This document shows, one piece after another, positions 30,865-39,805 of a stretch of 64,000 nt of DNA. The notes under the pieces were generated by a model. The model was not told the origin of the DNA. It was given only the letters and a program-made list of their open reading frames with translations, and made no database searches. This DNA is from Streptomyces sp. NBC_00287 (GTDB taxonomy: Bacteria; Actinomycetota; Actinomycetes; Streptomycetales; Streptomycetaceae). Numbering within the stretch: the first letter of the stretch is position 1; each line of letters starts with the position of its first letter. Location of the stretch: the NCBI RefSeq assembly GCF_036173105.1, contig NZ_CP108053.1, forward strand, positions 5,580,001 through 5,644,000. The letters are read 5' to 3'. A program made the translations under genes and the position numbers.

Positions 30865-32855
30865 CCACGACCACCCTCGCCGTCCTCGTCCCCCTCCTTC
30901 CGTTCCTCGGCGCCGCTGCCGGCCTGCTCCTGGGCCGCACGGCGCCCGGCTTCGTCCGCCCGCTCGCCGTCCTGCCGACGCTCACCTCCCTCGTCCTCGC
31001 CGTACTGGTCGCCGTCGACCAAGGCGGCGACCAGGCCGTGAACGCCGCCACCGAGCTCACGCCCACCGGCTCGGTCCCGATCGAACTCGCCCTGCACATC
31101 GACGGCTTCGCCGCCCTAGTGGCCGTCCTGGTCGGCCTCGTCGCCTCCTGCGTGCAGATCTACTCGACCGGCTACCTGCGCGACGACCCGCGCTATCCGT
31201 CGTACGCCGCTCTCGTCTCCCTGTTCACCTCCGCGATGCTGCTCGTCGTCTACTCCGGCGACCTGATGGTGCTGCTGGTCGGCTGGGAGATCATGGGCAT
31301 CTGCTCGTACTTCCTGGTCGGCCACTACTGGGAGACCCCGGAGGCCCGCGCCGCCTCCCTCAAGGCCTTCCTGGTGACCAAGCTCGGTGACGTCCCCTTT
31401 CTCATCGGCCTGTTCGCGCTGGCCACCGACGCCGGGTCCTTCCGCATCACGAAGATCCTCGGCACCGTCGCGAGCGGCGGCCTCGACCACCCCACGCTGA
31501 TCGCCCTGCTGCTCCTCGCGGGCGTGGCCGGCAAGTCCGCACAGTTCCCGCTGCACACCTGGCTCCCCGACGCGATGGCGGGCCCGACCCCCGTCTCCGC
31601 GCTGATCCACGCCGCGACGATGGTCGCCGCCGGTGTCTACTTCGTCGCCCGTCTCCTTCCGGTCTTCGAGGCCTCCCAGGCCGCGATGGTCGTCCTGGCC
31701 GTCATGGCCGCCGTCACGATGGCCGGCTCGGCACTCGCCGCGCTCGCCCAGGACGACATCAAGCGCGTCCTCGCCTACTCGACGATCGGCCAGCTCGGCT
31801 ATATGACTGGCGCCCTCGCCGTCGCCGACCGCGGTGCCGCCGTCTTCCACCTCCTGTCCCACGGCGCCTTCAAGGCGCTGCTGTTCCTCGCGGCCGGCGT
31901 GATCATCCATGCCGCCGGCACCAACTCCCTGGCCGCCATGTCCCGCATGAAGGACCTGCGCGCCCGGGTCCCCGACGCCTACTGGACGATGACCGTGGCG
32001 CTCCTCGCGCTCGCCGCGATCCCGCCGTTCAGCGGTTTCTTCTCCAAGGAGTCCGTCCTCGGCGCCGCCGAGCACGTCTCCACCGGCCACACCGAGCACG
32101 CGCCCGGCGCCGCGGGCTGGGTGGTCCTGGTCGCCGCCCTGTTCACGGCCATGCTCACCGCGGCGTACGCGATGCGCCTGTGGCTGCTGGCCTTCCGGGG
32201 CCACGGAGCCGAGGCCCCGGACCACGGACGGCAGCCGCTGACCATGACAGTCGTGCTGTGGGTGCTGGCCGTGCCCTCGCTCGCCTTCGGCGGGTTCGCC
32301 TACGGAACGCTGCCCGACTGGTTCGACGGCCGTGACCTCGCCCCGACCCTGACCACCTCGGTCCTCGGCACCGGCCTGGCCCTGGTCGGCGGCATCGTCA
32401 CCTACGCGGCCTGGCGGCACACCACCGCGCTCGCCGCCCGCGTCCCGCTGGGTGCGGTCGCGGCCCACCCCGCGGGCGACGCCGCACTGGTCGAGGCCGA
32501 GGCCATCGCCAGCCACGCGCCCGCGTACGGAGATGTGGCCTCGGCGCCCGATCCGGCGGACCCGGGCCGCCTCCTGCTCGGCCCGCTGCACCGCCACGCG
32601 GCCGTCGGCTTCCACCTGGATGCCGTGTACACGGCTCTCTTCGTCCGCCCGGTCCAGGCCGGCGCGAGTCTCGTCCGGTTCCTCGACCGCGAGGTCGTCG
32701 ACACCTACGTACGCGGCGCGGGCGCTCTACCTCGCTGGCTCGGCATCGCCGTACGGCGTGCCCAGACCGGCAATGTGCAGACCTATGTGAGCGCGCTGCT
32801 CGCCGGAACCGTCGTCCTGGCGGTCGCCGCCGTCCTCGTCGCCACGGGAGCGTGA
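30861..32855 (+). CDS. nuoL: Complex I antiporter-like subunit L
   Basis: This 664-residue polytopic proton-pumping subunit contains the helix-5 glutamate in LVGWEIMGICSYFLVGHYW and the helix-7 lysine in VAGKSAQFPLHTWLPDAM. The broken-helix region LIHAATMVAAGVYFVARL and the helix-12 lysine region FFSKESVLGAAEH are also intact. The C-terminus extends past helix 15 as a lateral-arm-like stretch ending in another membrane helix, so this is a complete NuoL rather than an Mrp-type protein. A 6-base gap separates it from nuoM. Confidence 0.95.
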   Translation: MTTTTLAVLVPLLPFLGAAAGLLLGRTAPGFVRPLAVLPTLTSLVLAVLVAVDQGGDQAVNAATELTPTGSVPIELALHIDGFAALVAVLVGLVASCVQIYSTGYLRDDPRYPSYAALVSLFTSAMLLVVYSGDLMVLLVGWEIMGICSYFLVGHYWETPEARAASLKAFLVTKLGDVPFLIGLFALATDAGSFRITKILGTVASGGLDHPTLIALLLLAGVAGKSAQFPLHTWLPDAMAGPTPVSALIHAATMVAAGVYFVARLLPVFEASQAAMVVLAVMAAVTMAGSALAALAQDDIKRVLAYSTIGQLGYMTGALAVADRGAAVFHLLSHGAFKALLFLAAGVIIHAAGTNSLAAMSRMKDLRARVPDAYWTMTVALLALAAIPPFSGFFSKESVLGAAEHVSTGHTEHAPGAAGWVVLVAALFTAMLTAAYAMRLWLLAFRGHGAEAPDHGRQPLTMTVVLWVLAVPSLAFGGFAYGTLPDWFDGRDLAPTLTTSVLGTGLALVGGIVTYAAWRHTTALAARVPLGAVAAHPAGDAALVEAEAIASHAPAYGDVASAPDPADPGRLLLGPLHRHAAVGFHLDAVYTALFVRPVQAGASLVRFLDREVVDTYVRGAGALPRWLGIAVRRAQTGNVQTYVSALLAGTVVLAVAAVLVATGA

Positions 32856-32861
32856 GCAGGC

Positions 32862-34436
32862 GTGATCGATATCAACGAGTCCGTGATGCAGTTCCTTCTG
32901 GCGTTCGTCGTCGTCGGCCCGCTCCTCGGCGCCGCCGCCGCTCTCCTGCCCGCCCCGCCCGGGCTGAAGGGGAAGTCGCCCGAGCAGGCGGTGCTGCGGC
33001 ACGGGGTGACCGTCACCGGGGCGGTCCTCATCGCCGCGATCGTCCTCGCGCTCGGCTTCGACCATGACCAGCCGTCGAAGATGCAGGCCACGACCGACAT
33101 CAGCTGGATCCCCGCACTCGACGTGCGCATCCACCTCGGCACTGACGGCATCTCCCTCCCCCTTCTGGTCCTGACCGCGCTGCTGACCTTCCTGTGCGCG
33201 CTCTACTCGTACTTCAAGATGCCCGCGGGCCCGACCCCGAAGGCGTTCGTCGCACTGCTGCTCGTCCTGGAGTCCGGCACCCTCGCCACCTTCGCCGTCC
33301 TCGACCTGCTGCTGTTCTTCCTCGCTTTCGAGATGGTCCTGATCCCGATGTACTTCCTCATCGCCCGCTGGGGCGGCGAGGGGCGGACCCAGGCCGCCTG
33401 GAAGTTCATCCTCTACACGCTGCTCGGTTCGGTCGTCATGCTGCTCGGCCTGCTCCTGATCGGGATCAAGGCGGGCACATTCGACATGGTGGCACTCGCC
33501 ACTGACAACGGCCGGTCGCTGACCACATCCGTGCAGGTCATCGCCGTTTTGGCGATCGGTCTCGGGCTTGCGGTCAAGACGCCGATGTGGCCGCTGCACA
33601 GCTGGCTGCCGGACGCGCACACCGCCGCTCCGACGGTCGGCTCGGTCCTGCTGGCGGGTGTCCTGCTGAAGATGGGTACGTACGGGTTCGTCCGGATTCT
33701 CCTGCCGATCACGCCCGACGGCTTCGCCGACTTCGCTCCCTACCTCGCCGCCTTCGCCGTCGTCGGCATCATCTACGGATCCCTGGCCTGCCTGGCCCTC
33801 GCCAAGCAGGGCGCGAAGGGCGATCTCAAGCGCCTCATCGCCTACTCCTCCGTCGGCCACATGGGCTTCGTCCTGCTCGGCATCGCGACGATGACCCCGA
33901 CCGGCGTGAACGGCGCCCTGTTCGCCAACATCGCCCACGGCCTCATCACCGGCCTGCTCTTCTTCCTGGTCGGCGCGCTGAAGGACCGCACCGGCAGCAC
34001 CGACCTCGACACCCTCGCCCAGGAGACGGGAGCGGCGCTGTACGGCAAGGCCCCCCGTTTCGGCGGCCTGCTCGCCTTCGCCGCAGTCGCCTCCCTCGGA
34101 CTGCCGGGCCTCGCCGGATTCTGGGGCGAGATGCTCGCCCTGTTCGGCGCCTTCGAACCCGCCGACGGCCTCAGCCGCCCGGCGTTCCTCACCTTCATGG
34201 CGATCGGCGCCTTCGGCACCCTGCTCACCGCCGCCTACCTGCTGGTCGTGGTCCGCCGGGTCTGCATGGGCGCCGTACCGCAACAGGCCCCGAAGCTCGC
34301 CGACGTACAGATGTACGAGTTCGCGGCCTGGACCCCGCTCGTCGCCCTCACCGTCGTCGCCGGCCTGTGGCCGAAGACCCTCCTCGGCCTGACCGACCCG
34401 GCCGTGCAGCAGCTTCTCGCAGGAGGCCCCCGATGA
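32862..34436 (+). CDS. nuoM: Complex I antiporter-like subunit M
   Basis: This 524-residue proton-pumping subunit has its essential glutamate in LAFEMVLIPMYFLIARWGG and lysine in LAVKTPMWPLHSWLPDAH. Another conserved block, LKRLIAYSSVGHMGFVLLG, follows. The GTG start at 32862 fits the spacing after nuoL. It overlaps nuoN by 4 bases. Confidence 0.95.
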   Translation: MIDINESVMQFLLAFVVVGPLLGAAAALLPAPPGLKGKSPEQAVLRHGVTVTGAVLIAAIVLALGFDHDQPSKMQATTDISWIPALDVRIHLGTDGISLPLLVLTALLTFLCALYSYFKMPAGPTPKAFVALLLVLESGTLATFAVLDLLLFFLAFEMVLIPMYFLIARWGGEGRTQAAWKFILYTLLGSVVMLLGLLLIGIKAGTFDMVALATDNGRSLTTSVQVIAVLAIGLGLAVKTPMWPLHSWLPDAHTAAPTVGSVLLAGVLLKMGTYGFVRILLPITPDGFADFAPYLAAFAVVGIIYGSLACLALAKQGAKGDLKRLIAYSSVGHMGFVLLGIATMTPTGVNGALFANIAHGLITGLLFFLVGALKDRTGSTDLDTLAQETGAALYGKAPRFGGLLAFAAVASLGLPGLAGFWGEMLALFGAFEPADGLSRPAFLTFMAIGAFGTLLTAAYLLVVVRRVCMGAVPQQAPKLADVQMYEFAAWTPLVALTVVAGLWPKTLLGLTDPAVQQLLAGGPR

Positions 34437-35956
34437 GCTCCCTGGCCCAGCCGCCGGCCGCGTCCCTCGTCCAGGACGTCGACTGGCTCGCCATCGCGCC
34501 GCCCACCATCGCGGCGGTCGTCGGACTCGTCGTCCTCGTCGCCGACCTCTTCGTCGGCAAGGACCGGAAGGCGCTGCTCGGCTGGGCGTCGGTCGCGGGC
34601 CTCGCCGCCTCGACACTGATGCTGCTGCCCCTCCTGGACGGCGACCGTTCCACCTTCTGCCTGACCGGCGCCCTCGACACCTGCAGCTACACCGCCGACC
34701 GCTTCACGCTCGTCCTGCAGCTCCTGGTCCTCGGCGGCGCCCTCCTGGCCGCCCTGCTGTCCGTCACCGCGCTCAAGGACGACGCCAAGCAACTCCCCGA
34801 AGGGGAGTTCTGGTTCCTGCTGCTCTCCTCCGCCGCGGGCGCCGCCCTCCTGCCCGCCTCCCGCGACCTCGCGACGCTCATCGTCGCCCTGGAAGTCGCC
34901 TCCCTGCCCGCGTTCGCCCTCGTCGGCCTCCGCCACGGCGACCGCAAGTCCTCCGAGGCGGCCCTGAAGTTCTTCCTGTCCTCGGTCACGGCGACCGCGG
35001 TCAGCCTGATGGGCATCAGCTTCGTGTACGCCTCGACGGGCACCCTGTACCTCACCCAGATCGCCGACCGGATCCAGAACGTCGACGGACAGCTCCACAC
35101 CCTCACCCAGACCGGCGTCGTCCTCACCCTCGTCGGCTTCGCCTTCAAGACGGCCGCTGTCCCCTTCCACTTCTGGGTCCCCGACACCTACGTGGGAGCC
35201 CCCCTCCCCGTCGCCGCCTATCTCTCGGTCGTCGGCAAGGCCGTCGGCTTCTCCGGCCTGATCCTGATCACGGTCATCGCGCTTCCCTCGTACGCGGACG
35301 TCTGGGGCCCGGCCCTCGCCGCCCTGGCCGCCCTCACCATGACCGTCGGCAACGTCGGCGCCCTGCGCCAGCAGGCCACGCGCGCGTACAGCGCCGTACG
35401 CCTGCTCGCCTGGTCGTCCGTCGGCCAGGCCGGCTATCTCCTCGTACCGATCGCCGCCGCCGCGTACTCCGACGACGCCGAGCGCTCCATCGGCTCCACG
35501 CTCGCCTACGCCCTCATGTACGGCGCCGTGAACCTCGGCGCCTTCGCCGTGGCCGCCCTGGTGGGCCGTACGCGATCCCTCAACCGACTCACCGACTACC
35601 GCGGCCTGTACGCGCGCAACCCGATCTCCGCCCTCGTCCTGGCCTTCTTCCTGCTATGCCTCGCCGGACTGCCGCCGGGCATCATCGGCCTCTTCGCGAA
35701 GGTGACCGTCTTCTCGGCGGCCGTCGACGCGGGCCTGGGCTGGCTGGCCGTGGTCATGGCCGTCAACGTCGTGATCGCGCTGTTCTACTACCTCCAGTGG
35801 ACGGCTCTGCTGTTCCGCGCCCCCGAGGGCGAGCCCGTCCGCCATGTCGGCCCCGTCCCCGTCACGGCGGCCATCTCCGTCACCGCCGTCCTGGCCGTCG
35901 CCCTGTCCGGCGCCCCGCAGCTGGTCCTGCGCTTCGCCGACACCGGCCTCTTCTAG
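34433..35956 (+). CDS. nuoN: Complex I antiporter-like subunit N
   Basis: This 507-residue last subunit of the membrane arm has the glutamate in VALEVASLPAFALVGLRHGD and the lysine-containing AFKTAAVPFHFWVPDTYVGA. The helix-12 region FFLLCLAGLPPGIIGLFAKV is also present. It closes the ten-gene unit; a 179-base spacer follows before the HtpX-like gene. Confidence 0.95.
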   Translation: MSSLAQPPAASLVQDVDWLAIAPPTIAAVVGLVVLVADLFVGKDRKALLGWASVAGLAASTLMLLPLLDGDRSTFCLTGALDTCSYTADRFTLVLQLLVLGGALLAALLSVTALKDDAKQLPEGEFWFLLLSSAAGAALLPASRDLATLIVALEVASLPAFALVGLRHGDRKSSEAALKFFLSSVTATAVSLMGISFVYASTGTLYLTQIADRIQNVDGQLHTLTQTGVVLTLVGFAFKTAAVPFHFWVPDTYVGAPLPVAAYLSVVGKAVGFSGLILITVIALPSYADVWGPALAALAALTMTVGNVGALRQQATRAYSAVRLLAWSSVGQAGYLLVPIAAAAYSDDAERSIGSTLAYALMYGAVNLGAFAVAALVGRTRSLNRLTDYRGLYARNPISALVLAFFLLCLAGLPPGIIGLFAKVTVFSAAVDAGLGWLAVVMAVNVVIALFYYLQWTALLFRAPEGEPVRHVGPVPVTAAISVTAVLAVALSGAPQLVLRFADTGLF

Positions 35957-36135
35957 GCAGCGGCGGCATCACCCGTACGGCCCATCGGCGGGGCCGTGCG
36001 GACCAGGGAACCCCAGACCCTCGCCTGGCGTTGACCAGTACGGGAGGGTCCACTGGACGTGTCACCACGGCACCAGTGGCATCGGAGATTCGACCAGCAA
36101 AGGGTTCCCCTGCCGCACCACTTGGAGGGCGTACC

Positions 36136-36999
36136 GTGCACCGCCGGCACAACGGGCTCAGGACCGCAGTACTCCTCGGGGGACTGTCCGCACTCATCAT
36201 CGTCATCGGCGGCTTCTTCGGCCGTATGGGGCTCGTCATCGCTGTCGTCATCGCGCTGGGCACGAACGCGTACGCGTACTGGAACAGCGACAAACTCGCG
36301 CTACGCGCGATGCGCGCCCGCCCGGTGAGCGAGTTCGAGGCTCCGGCGCTGTACCGCATGGTCCGCGAGCTCTCCACCCAGGCCCGCCAGCCCATGCCAC
36401 GCCTGTACATCTCCCCGACGGAGGCGCCGAACGCCTTCGCGACCGGCCGCAACCCGCGCAACGCCGCCGTGTGCTGCACCGAGGGCATCCTGCGCCTACT
36501 CGACGAACGCGAACTGCGCGGAGTCATCGGCCACGAGCTCAGCCATGTCTACAACCGCGACATATTGATCTCGTCGGTCGCCGGCGCCCTCGCCTCCGTG
36601 ATCATGTTCCTGGTCAACTTCGCCTGGCTGATCCCGATCGGCCGCTCGGACGACGACGACGGCCCCGGCCTGTTCGGCATGCTGCTGATCATGATCCTGG
36701 GGCCGCTCGCCGCCGGCCTCATCCAACTCGCCATCAGCCGCTCCAGGGAGTACGAGGCGGACGCCTCCGGATCACAGCTCACCGGCGACCCGCTCGCCCT
36801 CGCGAGCGCCCTGCGCAAACTGGAAACGGGCACCAAGCAGCTTCCGCTGCCCCCGGAGCCGCGAATCGAGACGGCAAGCCACATGATGATTGCGAACCCC
36901 TTCCGGCCGGGACAGGGGCTGTCCAAGATGTTCTCCACCCACCCGCCGATGGCCGAGCGGATCGCGCGGCTCGAAAAGATGGCAGGACCCCGCCAGTGA
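36136..36999 (+). CDS. htpX: HtpX-like M48 membrane metalloprotease
   Basis: This 287-residue integral-membrane zinc protease is predicted to degrade damaged membrane proteins. It has two N-terminal helices, the zinc motif IGHELSHVYNRD (HExxH), two central helices and the third ligand glutamate in SREYEADASG. The GTG at 36136 follows GGAGGG with 7 bases spacing. It overlaps the YccF-like gene (GTGA), suggesting a two-gene membrane-maintenance unit next to the respiratory cluster. Confidence 0.93.
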   Translation: MHRRHNGLRTAVLLGGLSALIIVIGGFFGRMGLVIAVVIALGTNAYAYWNSDKLALRAMRARPVSEFEAPALYRMVRELSTQARQPMPRLYISPTEAPNAFATGRNPRNAAVCCTEGILRLLDERELRGVIGHELSHVYNRDILISSVAGALASVIMFLVNFAWLIPIGRSDDDDGPGLFGMLLIMILGPLAAGLIQLAISRSREYEADASGSQLTGDPLALASALRKLETGTKQLPLPPEPRIETASHMMIANPFRPGQGLSKMFSTHPPMAERIARLEKMAGPRQ

Positions 37000-37394
37000 A
37001 GACAATCCTGAACGTCATCTGGCTCGTCCTCAGCGGCTTCTGGCTCTTCCTCGCCTACCTGGTCGCGGGCGTGCTTCTCTGCATCACCATCATCGGCATC
37101 CCGTTCGGCATCGCCGCCTTCCGCATCGGCGTCTACGCCCTGTGGCCCTTCGGGTACACCACGGTCGAACGCCGTGACGCGGGCGCGCCGTCCTGCATCG
37201 GCAATGTCCTGTGGCTGATCCTGGCGGGCTGGTGGCTGGCGCTCGGCCATATCGTCACCGGCCTCCTCCTGTGCGTCACGATCATCGGCATCCCGCTCGG
37301 CATCGCCAACTTCAAGCTGCTCCCGGTGTCGTTGCTGCCGCTGGGACGCGAAATCGTGCGGACGGACCAGGCGTTCGCGTCGACGGGCTGGTAG
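36996..37394 (+). CDS. YccF-domain inner-membrane protein
   Basis: This 132-residue protein is built from two copies of the YccF module, each a WLxLxGxWLxLxxxxxG helix followed by C(I/V)TIIGIP(F/L)GIA. The first is at about residues 5-45 and the second at about 68-110. The family is conserved in membranes of many bacteria with no assigned function. It is translationally coupled to the HtpX-like protease. Confidence 0.88.
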   Translation: MKTILNVIWLVLSGFWLFLAYLVAGVLLCITIIGIPFGIAAFRIGVYALWPFGYTTVERRDAGAPSCIGNVLWLILAGWWLALGHIVTGLLLCVTIIGIPLGIANFKLLPVSLLPLGREIVRTDQAFASTGW

Positions 37395-37404
37395 CCGGCC
37401 GAGG

Positions 37405-37431
37405 TTTTCCACAGCCCGGCGGTTGTCCACA
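37405..37431 (+). other. Pair of DnaA boxes upstream of the SUKH-domain gene
   Basis: TTGTCCACA (37423-37431) is the preferred Streptomyces DnaA box. TTTTCCACA (37405-37413) is a one-mismatch copy in the same orientation, 18 bases (about 1.7 helical turns) upstream. They lie between the YccF-like gene and a DNA-damage-type promoter. Confidence 0.6.
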
Positions 37432-37442
37432 GGCCGACTGGA

Positions 37443-37465
37443 TTGTCAGTGCCGGCTTGCATCAT
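37443..37465 (+). promoter_or_regulatory. PafBC-type promoter of the SUKH-domain gene
   Basis: TTGTCAGTG (37443-37451), then 8 bases, then CATCAT (37460-37465). The -35-like block is perfect and the -10 is weaker than the TAnnnT consensus. The ATG at 37472 follows the -10 by 6 bases, so the transcript should be leaderless. Confidence 0.55.
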
Positions 37466-37471
37466 GAACGC

Positions 37472-38032
37472 ATGACCGAGATCGAGCAGTTGCTGGCACG
37501 GGTGGCGGCCAAGGCGCGCAACACCCACCCGTGGGGCTGGACTTCCCTCCCCGAGCCCGTGGACGCAGCCGCCCCGGCCCGCGCCGAGGCCGCACTGGGC
37601 TTCCCCCTGCCGCCGCTGCTCGCCGAGCTCTACCTGCGCATAGGAGACGGCGGATTCGGCCCGGAGTACGGCCTGTTGCCCCTGCTCGACAGCCCTCCGT
37701 CCGGCGAGCCCGCGGCCGTCGTGCAGTACCTCGCCAACCGAGAAAGCGGCCGCAAGGACCCCGACTGGCCCTGGCCCGAGGGAGTCCTGCCGATATCCCA
37801 CTGGGGCTGCGCGATGTACGCGTGCGTGGACTGCCACGCCCCCGAGGCCCCGGTCCTGCTCTTCGAGCCGAACGCCGACACCAGCGACCACGCCTGGTAC
37901 GTGGACGCGCCCAGCCTCGAACAGTGGTTGCGCACCTGGGTCGAGGGAACCGGCTGGTACGAGGAGACGAACGACGACATGGACATGGCCCCGTGGACCG
38001 ACTTCCGCATACGGACAGCGCGGGCTTCGTAA
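37472..38032 (+). CDS. SMI1/KNR4 (SUKH) domain protein
   Basis: This 186-residue soluble acidic protein has a SUKH-like opening, AEAALGFPLPPLLAELYLRIGDGGFGPEYGLLPL, then WGCAMYACVDC and a final helix with SLEQWLRTWVEGTGWYE. SUKH proteins are often immunity proteins against polymorphic toxins, but no toxin gene is adjacent and solitary family members are common in streptomycetes. The upstream DnaA boxes and damage-type promoter hint at control by replication or DNA stress. The function is unknown. Confidence 0.8.
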   Translation: MTEIEQLLARVAAKARNTHPWGWTSLPEPVDAAAPARAEAALGFPLPPLLAELYLRIGDGGFGPEYGLLPLLDSPPSGEPAAVVQYLANRESGRKDPDWPWPEGVLPISHWGCAMYACVDCHAPEAPVLLFEPNADTSDHAWYVDAPSLEQWLRTWVEGTGWYEETNDDMDMAPWTDFRIRTARAS

Positions 38033-38065
38033 AACACCGGGAGCCGGAGCAGCGTGCCGCAGGGC

Positions 38066-39310
38066 CTACCGCGCCGCCGTCCACCGCCGTACGCCGTACG
38101 CGACGACCCCCACCACCAGCACCGCGGCACCGACGACCACCGAAACCCAGGGCAGCGCGAACGCCAGGACCACGCACCCGAGAAGACCCACCGCCGGCAC
38201 CGCCCGCGCCGACACTCCCGACCCGAGCGTCCAGGCCGAGGCGTTGGCCACCGCGTAGTACGCCAGCACACCGAAGGAGGAGAACCCGATGGCGCCACGC
38301 ACATCCACCGTGGCGGCCAGCACCGCGACCACCCCGCCCACCGCGAGCTCTGCCCGGTGCGGCACCTGGAAACGCGGGTGCACGGCCGCCAGAGCGCCGG
38401 GCAGATGCCGGTCACGCGCCATGGCAAGCGTCGTCCGGGAGACACCCAGGATCAGGGCGAGCAGCGAGCCCAGCGCGGCCACGGCGGCACCGACCCGTAC
38501 GACCGGCACCAGCCCCGGCACCCCGGCGGCCCGTACCGCGTCGGCCAGCGGCGCGTCCGCGTTCCCGAGACCGCCGGCGCCCAGTACGGACAGGACGGCC
38601 ACCGCCACGCACGCGTACACCGCGAGCGCGATACCGAGGGCGATCCAGATCGCCCGGGGGATGGTGCGGGCAGGGTCCCGCACCTCCTCGGCGAGGGTCG
38701 CGATGCGCGCGTACCCGGCGAACGCGAAGAACAGCAGACCGGCCGCCTGAAGCACCCCGCCCAGACCACCGGAGGTCCCGATGTCCAGCCGCCCGGCATC
38801 GGCCTGACCGGACGACAGGCACACGACCACGACGGAAGCGAGGACAGCCAGCACCACCGCCACGATCGCCCGCGTCAGCCAGGCGGACTTCTGGACGCCG
38901 CCGTAGTTCACCGCGGTCAGCGCCACCACGGCGGCGACCGCCACCGCGTGCGCCTGGTCCGGCCAGACGTACGCACCCACGGTGAGCGCCATCGCCGCAC
39001 AGGAGGCCGTCTTCCCGACCACGAACGCCCAGCCCGCGAGATAGCCCCAGAACTCCCCGAGCCGCTCGCGGCCATACACATAGGTGCCGCCGGAGGCCGG
39101 GTACAGGGCGGCCAGCCGCGCCGAGGAGGTGGCGTTGCAGTAGGCGACCACGGCGGCGACCGCGAGCCCGAGCAGCAGCCCGGTGCCGGCCGCGCGTGCC
39201 GCGGGTGCCAGGGCGGCGAAGATTCCGGCCCCGATCATCGAGCCGAGCCCGATGACCACGGCGTCGCCCACACCGAGGGTGCGCCGAAGCCCGGCAGCGG
39301 ACTGTGTCAT
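38066..39310 (-). CDS. APC-family amino-acid permease
   Basis: This 414-residue permease has about 12 helices. Helix 1 carries the unwound GSMIGAGIF substrate-binding motif; PASGGTYVYGRERLGEFWGYLAGWAF and FFAFAGYARIATLAEEVRDPARTIPRAI are further signatures. It resembles cationic/neutral amino-acid transporters, and the substrate is not predictable. The ATG at 39310 is chosen because the preceding frame is arginine-rich and unrelated to the family. There is no ribosome-binding site, so a leaderless start is possible. It is divergent from the small membrane protein gene at 39507. Confidence 0.92.
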   Translation of the reverse strand: MTQSAAGLRRTLGVGDAVVIGLGSMIGAGIFAALAPAARAAGTGLLLGLAVAAVVAYCNATSSARLAALYPASGGTYVYGRERLGEFWGYLAGWAFVVGKTASCAAMALTVGAYVWPDQAHAVAVAAVVALTAVNYGGVQKSAWLTRAIVAVVLAVLASVVVVCLSSGQADAGRLDIGTSGGLGGVLQAAGLLFFAFAGYARIATLAEEVRDPARTIPRAIWIALGIALAVYACVAVAVLSVLGAGGLGNADAPLADAVRAAGVPGLVPVVRVGAAVAALGSLLALILGVSRTTLAMARDRHLPGALAAVHPRFQVPHRAELAVGGVVAVLAATVDVRGAIGFSSFGVLAYYAVANASAWTLGSGVSARAVPAVGLLGCVVLAFALPWVSVVVGAAVLVVGVVAYGVRRWTAAR

Positions 39311-39506
39311 GGGCCGAACCCTACTGATCAATGCAACCGCCGAGTGCGGCGATGACGTCCTCGTCAGCAACAGACGGCGAACAGAAGCGCGAACGCGGAC
39401 ACGAGCGTGAGCGCGCGCAGCACACGACCGACGAGCACAGCCTGTCCGGACGAAGATCACAGCATCCGGACAGTGCGGGCACAGCACGGAAGGGCAGGTT
39501 CACGGC

Positions 39507-39773
39507 ATGGGCATCATCAGCTGGATCATCCTGGGGCTGTTGGCCGGAGCCATCGCCAAGTTCCTGCTGCCGGGCCGCGACCCGGGCGGTTTCATCGGGA
39601 CGACCGTGATCGGCATAACGGGCGCGTTCATCGGCGGCTGGATCTCGGCCCGCTGGCTGGACCACCCCATCGCCAAGGACTTCTACGACGGTGCCACCTG
39701 GGCGGCCGCGATAGGCGGCTCGCTGGTTCTCCTGGTCGCCTACCGCATCCTGTTCGGTAACTCGCGCGCCTGA
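39507..39773 (+). CDS. GlsB/YeaQ/YmgE-family small membrane protein
   Basis: This 88-residue protein has three short helices with the family glycine pattern: GIISWIILGLLAGAIAKFLLPG, then GFIGTTVIGITGAFIGGWI and a final AAIGGSLVLLVAYRILFG. It is a member of the transglycosylase-associated (general stress) family and has no catalytic residues. Family members are often stress-induced; regulation is not evident here. A strong terminator follows. Confidence 0.92.
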   Translation: MGIISWIILGLLAGAIAKFLLPGRDPGGFIGTTVIGITGAFIGGWISARWLDHPIAKDFYDGATWAAAIGGSLVLLVAYRILFGNSRA

Positions 39774-39805
39774 GCACATCCCCCGAACCGCAGCCAGCAG
39801 GCGGG

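Noticed and set aside
33490..33515. A further TTGTCAGTG block on the minus strand inside nuoM
   Set aside because: It lies antisense within a coding region, followed by CACCAT and no downstream gene; probably chance.
37405..37431. Replication origin
   Set aside because: Only two DnaA boxes, no AT-rich unwinding region and no dnaA/dnaN neighbours; more likely a regulatory or titration site.
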